Shown here one piece after another: positions 57,928 through 64,000 of a DNA stretch of 64,000 nucleotides. The translations under genes and the position numbers were made by a program. The notes under the pieces were generated by a model, which worked only from the letters and a program-made list of their open reading frames with translations, did no database searches and was not told the DNA's origin. Positions within the stretch are counted from its first letter, which is position 1. Every line of letters begins with the position of its first letter. Source of the stretch: Verrucomicrobiota bacterium (GTDB taxonomy: Bacteria; Verrucomicrobiota; Verrucomicrobiia; Opitutales; Opitutaceae); contig JAEZGX010000009.1 in assembly GCA_023416735.1 (NCBI GenBank), forward strand, positions 1-64,000. Direction: 5' to 3'.

Positions 57928-58749
57928 ATGTCGACATCGCCTGAATTGCTGATCCGAATTGAAGCTGCCAAACGCGCGGTGCTGGCGCAGACCGAACTTC
58001 TCCATCGGGAGTTCGGTCGGGCGAAGAGCATGTGGAAAACGGATGGCACGCGGGTGACGCCAGTCGATATCGCGATTTCAGACGCGATTGTGAAGGAGCT
58101 GAGCGCGCAATTTCCGGACGACGACTATTTCAGCGAAGAGCTGACGCACGCCGAGGCGCCGATTCCGCTGCGCGGACGCTTCACGTGGGTGCTGGATCCG
58201 ATTGATGGCACGAACAACTTTGCGATGGGCATCGCGCACTGCGCGATTTCGCTCGGACTCCTGGAACAAGGACGGCCGGTTTACGGAGTGGTCTATGATC
58301 TCGCGCGACGGTCGTTAATCCATGGCGGGCCGGGGTTGGGGCTGATGGATGGCCATCGGCCGGCGGCGGTGCAGAGCGGAGCGCCCGATGGGCAGATGCT
58401 GTTGGGATTTCACAGCCCGCACGACAAGCAGTTCGTCGCGCATGCGTCGGTGCTCGTGGAGAATTTCAAGATCCGCGGGCTCGGCAGCAGCACGCTGCAT
58501 CTGGCGTATGTGGCGGTCGGCATTCTGGGCGGGACGGTCGATCACAACGTGAAGATCTGGGACATCGCCGCAGCCGTGCCGTTGTGCCTGGCGGGCGGCG
58601 GGCGAGTGGAGTTTCTCAGCGCGGAGCAATTTCCGATGACGACCTTCGACCTGCGAATGAAACGGATCTTCTACATCGCGGGAAACGACATCGTGTGCGC
58701 ACGCCTGCGCAAACTGCTGGGCGCGCCGGAAAGACATCCCGGCGCGTAG
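57928..58749 (+). CDS. Inositol monophosphatase-family phosphatase
   Basis: The 273-residue protein has the Mg2+/Li+-type motifs: FSEELT (Glu), WVLDPIDGTNNFAMGI (DPIDGTxNF) and HNVKIWDIAAAV (WD). Members remove phosphate from inositol phosphates, PAP or fructose 1,6-bisphosphate; substrate not determinable. Start ATG 57928 precedes a normal N-terminal helix. Confidence 0.88.
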   Translation: MSTSPELLIRIEAAKRAVLAQTELLHREFGRAKSMWKTDGTRVTPVDIAISDAIVKELSAQFPDDDYFSEELTHAEAPIPLRGRFTWVLDPIDGTNNFAMGIAHCAISLGLLEQGRPVYGVVYDLARRSLIHGGPGLGLMDGHRPAAVQSGAPDGQMLLGFHSPHDKQFVAHASVLVENFKIRGLGSSTLHLAYVAVGILGGTVDHNVKIWDIAAAVPLCLAGGGRVEFLSAEQFPMTTFDLRMKRIFYIAGNDIVCARLRKLLGAPERHPGA

Positions 58750-58773
58750 TTAAATCCTGGAGACGCCGTCGCT

Positions 58774-60978
58774 TCAGCCGGCAGGTTCCGGAGGCGCAGG
58801 TTCGGCAGCGGGCGTCGTCGCGGCCGGCGGGGGCTGCCAGAAATAGTGTCCGACGCTCTGCCGGTGCCAGCGGATCAGCGCGGCGGCGAGCGCGATCAGC
58901 AAGACGATCAGAAGCACAATAGCGCGGCGGCGCCGCCGGCGGGCGTTGATGTCTTCAAACGGATCGTTGAGCAGACGCTCGGAGCCAGGCGGGAGCTTGG
59001 GGAGCTCGGTGAGCGCGCTGCCGAGAGGGACGTTGATCTTCACGCGGCCGTTCACGGCCCAGCCGCTGCCTTCGAGGATGGGGCCGAGCGTGCGTTGGCG
59101 GAGTTTGATTGCCGCGATCAGCATGGATGGTCCGGAGATCGCGAGCATGATGCCCAAGATGCCGGCGGGCATCCAGAAGCCGAGGCCGAGGAACGCGCCC
59201 AGGATCGTGCCGAAAGCGGCGGTGATACCGCCGACGGCGACGCCCAGAGCGGCCACGGTGCCGACGTCGATTTTCTTGGGCTGGGCGGCCGGCGGTTTGG
59301 CGGCCTTGTCGATGTTGGCGGTGTTTTCCGCGGCCGCGGCGACGCGGCTGGACGACTCGGCTTCGGCGGCGGCGGCGCGCTTCGCGACCTGCTCCTCGAC
59401 CATGCGAACGAACTTTTTGTAGGGAGAGAAAAAGGCCTGGCGGAGGCTGATTGGGTTATCGACGATCTGAGTGATGACGGCGTCCCAGTCTTGTCCCTTG
59501 CGATCGTAGAAAACCCCGCGACGGCCGACGAAAAGGTAATCGCTGTCGCCCTGGGTAAAGCAGGCGGCGATGTTCATGGTGGCGCCACCGCGCGTGCAGG
59601 CGCAGTAGGCGATGCACGCCTTGCTCATCGCGGCGAGGGGATTGGGTCCGTCGACGCGGATGCACAATTCGGCAGAGCGGCTGTCGAGATAGAGCGTGCC
59701 GGCTTGGAAGACGGCTGAGCGGTCGGGCGAGTAGAAGTCGGCGAAGTTGACGAAATTCCGCAGCAGCGTGGAAAGATCGCGCTGGTAGCGCACGAGCCGT
59801 TCGAGGTCATGCACTGCGTTGAATTCCGGAGCGAGCGCCTGGTCGCGCTCGATCAGTTGGGTGAGGGCGGCGCGCTCGACGCCGGCGGCGATGGTGCGCA
59901 GCCGTTGCACGCCGAGCTTTTCGACGATGCCGCCGGACTTGGCGCCGAGCCAGGTTTCATACGGGGCAAAACCGGCAACGAGATCCTTCCATTCGCGAGC
60001 GGTGAGCGTGGTTTTGGTGGCACCAAAAATCGGTGCGACAGCGGCGCTATGGAGCGTGGCGAGCGCTTGAGCCCAGGCAGGATTGACGCCTTCCAACAGC
60101 GGCAGCGGACGATCGGGCTCGATTCGCGCGAGAGGAAACGCAGCGATTTCGTCCATGTTCGTTGTCAGGTTCTTCGCCGAGAAAGCCTGGTAGTCGTTTT
60201 CGGAGCGATTGAGCGCGCCGGCGGCGCGGGCGTCGAAAGCGGCGAGGGCGCTGCGCGCGAAGTAGTCGTCGATTTTCTCGCGCACCGCGCGGATGGCGGC
60301 GACCGCAGCATCGGTCGCCTCGCCGAGCACCGCGACCTCTTTGCTGCTGCTTTGTTCGATCCAGGCGAGATAGGCCGTGAGCTCGGCGAAAAACGTCTCG
60401 ACTTGGGCAGCGGTGACCCCGTGAGAGCCGGTGCGCCCGGCGGTGCCGCCGGTGCATTCGATGATGTCTTTGATGAGCGCTTGGACGGCAGGATCTTCGC
60501 TCGCTTCGGGAGGGATGATACCGCTGCCGTTGAGCGGGCTGGCAGCGAAGATTTTTGCGATATCGCCGATCTCTTCGGCCGAGAGGGTGTTCGCATTCTC
60601 GCGACCGAGCCGCGAAAGCACGCGACGGGCGCAGGCGACGAGGACCTGGCCCTCGGGCGAGTCGGGGTTGATCGAATCGATCGCGAGCACGTCCTGACGA
60701 AGAAGGACGCCGGGATTTTTCAGCCGGGCGATGGCCCAGTTTACAGCGGCGAGAAGCTCGGGCGCGCGAATACGGCCGTCACCATCGGTGTCGATCAGCT
60801 GCAGCGTTTTTTCATCGAGATCGATGCCCTTGACCGGGCAGCTGAGGGCAACCCAAAGCTTTTGATCGAGCTGCGGAAGGGCTCGCAGGTCTTCGCCGCT
60901 TTCCAGCAAGACTTGGTCGAGTCCGCCGGAGCGAAAGAATTTCCATGTGTGTGAGCCAGGATGAGATGACGAGATCAT
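58774..60978 (-). CDS. Uncharacterised EF-hand membrane protein
   Basis: A 734-residue protein without a recognised enzymatic domain. An EF-hand calcium loop DTDGDGRIRAPE lies at about 63-74. Large mostly helical regions follow (about 90-550). A hydrophobic block at about 575-630 (VAALGVAVGGITAAFGTILGAFLGLGF...AISGPSMLIAAI) probably forms two helices. Near the C-terminus an Arg-rich stretch precedes another helix (AIVLLIVLLIALAAALI), and a Pro/Ala-rich tail ends the protein. The start is ATG 60978. The neighbours do not explain it. Confidence 0.65.
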   Translation of the reverse strand: MISSSHPGSHTWKFFRSGGLDQVLLESGEDLRALPQLDQKLWVALSCPVKGIDLDEKTLQLIDTDGDGRIRAPELLAAVNWAIARLKNPGVLLRQDVLAIDSINPDSPEGQVLVACARRVLSRLGRENANTLSAEEIGDIAKIFAASPLNGSGIIPPEASEDPAVQALIKDIIECTGGTAGRTGSHGVTAAQVETFFAELTAYLAWIEQSSSKEVAVLGEATDAAVAAIRAVREKIDDYFARSALAAFDARAAGALNRSENDYQAFSAKNLTTNMDEIAAFPLARIEPDRPLPLLEGVNPAWAQALATLHSAAVAPIFGATKTTLTAREWKDLVAGFAPYETWLGAKSGGIVEKLGVQRLRTIAAGVERAALTQLIERDQALAPEFNAVHDLERLVRYQRDLSTLLRNFVNFADFYSPDRSAVFQAGTLYLDSRSAELCIRVDGPNPLAAMSKACIAYCACTRGGATMNIAACFTQGDSDYLFVGRRGVFYDRKGQDWDAVITQIVDNPISLRQAFFSPYKKFVRMVEEQVAKRAAAAEAESSSRVAAAAENTANIDKAAKPPAAQPKKIDVGTVAALGVAVGGITAAFGTILGAFLGLGFWMPAGILGIMLAISGPSMLIAAIKLRQRTLGPILEGSGWAVNGRVKINVPLGSALTELPKLPPGSERLLNDPFEDINARRRRRRAIVLLIVLLIALAAALIRWHRQSVGHYFWQPPPAATTPAAEPAPPEPAG

Positions 60979-61064
60979 ACTGCGATGCTGCAGCATGAGC
61001 TATCGTGAAGCGCTCAGGCAATCCGAACGGTTGGCTCCGGCCTAAAATGGCGGAGCGGGAACGG

Positions 61065-62423
61065 TCAGACTTGGTAGGTCTGGAGCGGGACGGGATCGAC
61101 GACGTTCGCGGACGGAAGCTGCTCGGTGAGCGATGCGGCGAACCAGTCGCGAGCGGCAGGATCGCCGTGCGTGAGCACGATGCTGCGCGCTTCCGTCTGA
61201 ACGGCGAACTCGAGCAACTCCTCACGATCGGCGTGGCCGCTGAGCTCAAAACGCTCGATGTGGGCCTTAACCTTCGCCTTGACGTGGGCGTCGGCGAACA
61301 GGAAGTCATCGCCGGGGCGCGCCGCGAGCAGCTGGCCGCCGGGTGTATCCGGATCGCAATACCCGACGAATGCGATGGTGTTGCGCGCGTGACCGAGCAG
61401 TCCGGAAGCGAGGGCGTAGCTCGGCGTGCGTTCGACCATCATGCCGGAACTGATGATGTAGAGGGCGTTTTGCTGCGGGTCTTCGCCGGGGACGAGCTTG
61501 CGCGGAGTCGGTTTGATACGGAGCTCCTTGATGATGCTCCGATTGAACTGAAGCGATTGGGTCTTGCGGCTGATTTCGTCGAAGTAATCGGCGAGGTCCA
61601 TGCCGAGGCCGGACGCGTAGATCGGGCAGTCGACGAGCCGGCCGAATTTCTTGGCGTCGTGAACGATCGCGAGAATCTCCTGCATGCGGCCCAGCGCGAA
61701 CACCGGGATGAGAAACGAACCGCCGCGCTGGATGGTGGCGTTGATCGAATCGATGAGCCGGGCGACCTCTTGGACGCGTTCCTTGCCGGCCGGGCGTTCC
61801 GTGGTGCCGCGCGTGGTTTCGAGGACGAGCGTGTCGAAATGGCCGGCGGGAAACTTCGCACCGGTGAGCGTGCGTTGATTTTCGAAAAGGACGTCACCGG
61901 TGAAGAAGATCGACCGATGCTTATGGCGAATTTCGACGCCGGCGGCGCCGGCGACGTGGCCGGCGTGGTGGAACGTGATCTCGATCTCGTCGCGCGCACC
62001 GCGGAAGCGTTTGACGTGGCCAACGGGCAGGCCGGTCAGCCGCGGCGCGCAACGATCGATGTCTTCGTGAGTGAACAGCGGATAGTCGGGGATGTTATTC
62101 TCCTCGCGCTGACGCAGCATGACGTTGGCGGAATTGTGGAGCATGCGCTCGATCAGCATACGGCTGCCCTGGGTCATGACGACGGGCGTATTCGGATGCT
62201 CGCGCATGACCACGGGCAGGCTGCCGATGTGATCGAGGTGGCAATGCGTGATGATGATCAGGTCGAGCTCGAAGCCGCGGAGCGGCGTGAGATCAGGCGT
62301 GGCGGCGCGGCCGACTTTCTTGGGATGAAGTCCGCAATCGACGAGAATGCGGAGATCGCCGATCTGGACAAAAAGGGAATTCGCGCCGATGCCGCCGTCG
62401 CGATTCAGGTCAATGAGCTTCAT
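61065..62423 (-). CDS. Beta-CASP metallo-beta-lactamase-fold RNase-like protein
   Basis: The 452-residue protein has the MBL motif THCHLDHIG at about 60-68, GHVAGAAG and FTGDVLFEN. The beta-CASP insertion follows with IISSGMMVE, SGHADREELLEF and LTHGDPAARDWF. This is the CPSF73/RNase J-like architecture of zinc-dependent RNA nucleases. It is most likely an RNA nuclease or decay enzyme, but specificity is unknown. It is 87 bp upstream, in transcription order, of the EF-hand gene. Confidence 0.87.
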   Translation of the reverse strand: MKLIDLNRDGGIGANSLFVQIGDLRILVDCGLHPKKVGRAATPDLTPLRGFELDLIIITHCHLDHIGSLPVVMREHPNTPVVMTQGSRMLIERMLHNSANVMLRQREENNIPDYPLFTHEDIDRCAPRLTGLPVGHVKRFRGARDEIEITFHHAGHVAGAAGVEIRHKHRSIFFTGDVLFENQRTLTGAKFPAGHFDTLVLETTRGTTERPAGKERVQEVARLIDSINATIQRGGSFLIPVFALGRMQEILAIVHDAKKFGRLVDCPIYASGLGMDLADYFDEISRKTQSLQFNRSIIKELRIKPTPRKLVPGEDPQQNALYIISSGMMVERTPSYALASGLLGHARNTIAFVGYCDPDTPGGQLLAARPGDDFLFADAHVKAKVKAHIERFELSGHADREELLEFAVQTEARSIVLTHGDPAARDWFAASLTEQLPSANVVDPVPLQTYQV

Positions 62424-62471
62424 GAATCGCGCAGACAGAGAACGAGAATGCGGGCGAGAACGAGACGATTT

Positions 62472-62858
62472 TCAATCGCGGGGAATGTGCATTTCGAAGG
62501 CTGCGAGCCGCACATGGACCTTCTGCCCGGTTTCGTCGACGCCGTGGAAACACCCGTAGGCCGTGGCGTCGGTGCCGGTGACGTGATAGCTGTTGTAGGA
62601 AAATTGTTCGCCCGGCGAAAGCCGCGGAGTCTCGCCGACGATCTTGTCGCCTTCGACCACGAGCTGGCTGCCATCGGCGTGAACCACGACCCATTTGCGG
62701 CCGAGCAAAGTGACGACGCGATCGGAGGCATTTTGGATCGTGATGAAATAGACGAAAGCGTGAGGTTTGTCGGCAGGCAGCGACGGCCCGCCGTGATGGT
62801 AGGCGAGTTTATCGAGGCGGGCGGTGAGTCCGGGAACTTCGCTGGAGGCGAGTGACAC
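62472..62858 (-). CDS. apaG: ApaG-family protein
   Basis: A 128-residue beta-sandwich protein with FVYFITIQNASDRVVTLLGRKWVV, GDKIVGETPRLSPGEQFSYNSY and YGCFHGVDETG. This is the ApaG domain. ApaG is linked to cobalt/magnesium tolerance and F-box-type folds; the exact function is unsettled. It is divergent from purH. Confidence 0.9.
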   Translation of the reverse strand: MSLASSEVPGLTARLDKLAYHHGGPSLPADKPHAFVYFITIQNASDRVVTLLGRKWVVVHADGSQLVVEGDKIVGETPRLSPGEQFSYNSYHVTGTDATAYGCFHGVDETGQKVHVRLAAFEMHIPRD

Positions 62859-62989
62859 GTGGCTAACAGATGAGGGATTCGGCGGCAGGCAAGTGGCGAA
62901 AAAACGAGACGCTTGGCCTCGCTGGCGATTGAAAAAGCGCGGTTATCGGCTTGATGCGCGCAAGGGCAGGACGCAAAAACTCGCCGCCT

Positions 62990-64000
62990 ATGGCCAAACT
63001 CGCGCTCCTTTCGGTCAGCGACAAACGGGGACTCGTGGACTTCGCCACGGCGCTCGTGCAGCAGCATGGTTACACGCTGCTCTCGACGGGCGGCACCGCG
63101 AAGTTGCTCGCGGAAAAAGGCCTGCCGGTGACGGAGGTGAGCCAGCACACGGGGTTCCCGGAGATCATGGAAGGACGCGTGAAGACGTTGCATCCGAAGA
63201 TTCACGGCGGGTTGTTGTGCCGGCGGGACAAGGAAGAGCATCTCGCGCAGGCGGCGCGGAACGAGATCGCGTTGATCGATCTCGTGGTCGTGAACCTTTA
63301 TCCCTTCGAGGAAACGGTCGCGAAGCCCAACGTGAGTTTCGAGGAAGCGATCGAGAATATCGACATTGGCGGGCCTTCGATGCTGCGCAGCGCGGCAAAG
63401 AATCATGAAAGTGTGACCGTCGTGTGCGATCCGACGGACTATGACGCGGTGCTGCAGGCATTCGCAAACGAAGCCAGCGCGCCGGAGAAGTTGAAGGAGT
63501 TGCGGCGGAGACTGGCGTTGAAAGTGTTTCAGCGCACGGGGAGCTACGACACGGCGATCGCGCGCTATCTCGAAGCGCAGGCAACGGAGCCGGACCTCGA
63601 AGCGTTGAGCGGATTGCCGGCGACCCTGACGATGAGTTGGAAGAAGGCGCAGGCGCTGCGTTATGGGGAAAATCCGCATCAGCAAGCGGCGCTGTATGGG
63701 ACGTTTCACGAGCACTTCGAGCAGCTGCAAGGGAAAGAGCTGAGCTATAACAACATTTTGGATATCACGTCGGCCACGTATCTGATTGGCGAATTCGAGC
63801 GACCCACGGTGGCGATTTTGAAGCACACGAATCCCTGCGGTGCTGCCAGCGCGGATACGTTGGAGGAAGCGTGGGAGAAGGCGTTCGCGACGGATCGGCA
63901 GGCGCCGTTTGGCGGCATCATCATCGTGAACCAGACGCTCAGCGGCGAACTGGCGAAGACGATCGCGGAGATTTTCACGGAAGTGATCATCGCGCCGCGT
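62990..64000 (+). CDS. purH: Bifunctional AICAR formyltransferase/IMP cyclohydrolase PurH, 5' part
   Basis: The frame runs from ATG 62990 to the window end without a stop (337 codons visible of an expected ~510). The N-terminal MGS-like cyclohydrolase domain shows ALLSVSDKRGLVDFA, LLSTGGTAKLLAEKG, GRVKTLHPKIHGGLL and NIDIGGPSMLRSAAKNH. The formyltransferase domain begins with LRYGENPHQQAALY and continues through KHTNPCGAA and FGGIIIVN. It performs the last two steps of purine synthesis. Upstream is a 131-bp divergent gap with apaG; no riboswitch was recognised. Confidence 0.95.
   Translation, partial: MAKLALLSVSDKRGLVDFATALVQQHGYTLLSTGGTAKLLAEKGLPVTEVSQHTGFPEIMEGRVKTLHPKIHGGLLCRRDKEEHLAQAARNEIALIDLVVVNLYPFEETVAKPNVSFEEAIENIDIGGPSMLRSAAKNHESVTVVCDPTDYDAVLQAFANEASAPEKLKELRRRLALKVFQRTGSYDTAIARYLEAQATEPDLEALSGLPATLTMSWKKAQALRYGENPHQQAALYGTFHEHFEQLQGKELSYNNILDITSATYLIGEFERPTVAILKHTNPCGAASADTLEEAWEKAFATDRQAPFGGIIIVNQTLSGELAKTIAEIFTEVIIAPR

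Noticed and set aside
62859..62989. A riboswitch ahead of purH
   Set aside because: No conserved core of purine, PRPP or ZTP aptamers could be recognised in the 131-bp gap.

Overview
The window reads as a GC-rich chromosome segment from a member of the Verrucomicrobiota, most likely family Opitutaceae. The main clue is the TonB-dependent receptor at 40847-43243, whose mature N-terminus carries the VVTLSPFEV signature I associate with Opitutaceae receptors. A PEP-CTERM protein, a YfiR-type periplasmic protein, orphan MacB/FtsX-type permeases with a PadR regulator, and a GntR/LacI-type hybrid regulator beside sugar-uptake genes all fit. This placement rests on recognised families, not on a search. 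No rRNA, tRNA, CRISPR array, transposase or prophage was seen.

Layout. 1-3124: 3' part of a very large repetitive secreted protein (haemagglutinin-like) with tandem repeats of about 225 residues. 3287-4812: ExeA/GspB-like pair. 4955-8687: ftsB-like gene, UDP-sugar pyrophosphorylase and phosphosugar mutase (envelope precursor supply). 8877-11330: YfiR-like protein plus CHASE8-type histidine kinase. 11421-18334 (minus strand): PEP-CTERM protein, Fsr-type MFS pump, aldo/keto reductase and a 1158-residue hybrid histidine kinase with a duplicated periplasmic sensor. 18456-22964: obg, MshEN-like protein, GspE/PilB ATPase, TPR lipoprotein, LysE exporter. 22966-28793: DTW protein, secreted nitrilase-type amidohydrolase, DUF1080 protein, double cupin, ring-cleaving dioxygenase-like protein, TPR protein. 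29007-30350: ffh. 30531-36368: padR and two large orphan permeases, with a duplicated 170-bp hairpin-bearing element at the end of each permease gene.

36499-52793 is the most interesting accessory region. A GntR/LacI-type regulator, a TonB receptor and a secreted beta-propeller protein lie on the plus strand. They face a minus-strand run of N-acetylneuraminate lyase, SSS symporter, YhcH-type anomerase, two FAD-dependent oxidoreductases and an Asp-box sialidase-like protein. A GH78 rhamnosidase lies divergent from the regulator. This looks like a sialic-acid (or related nonulosonate) scavenging locus. It has two oxidoreductases of unknown role, and no NanE or NanK is visible.

52972-64000 is mostly housekeeping: pssA, a secreted CarboxypepD-like protein, a HAD phosphatase, a DUF892 ferritin-like protein, dinB, an FmdB-like protein, an inositol-monophosphatase-family enzyme, an uncharacterised EF-hand membrane protein, a beta-CASP metallo-hydrolase, apaG and the 5' part of purH, which runs off the window.
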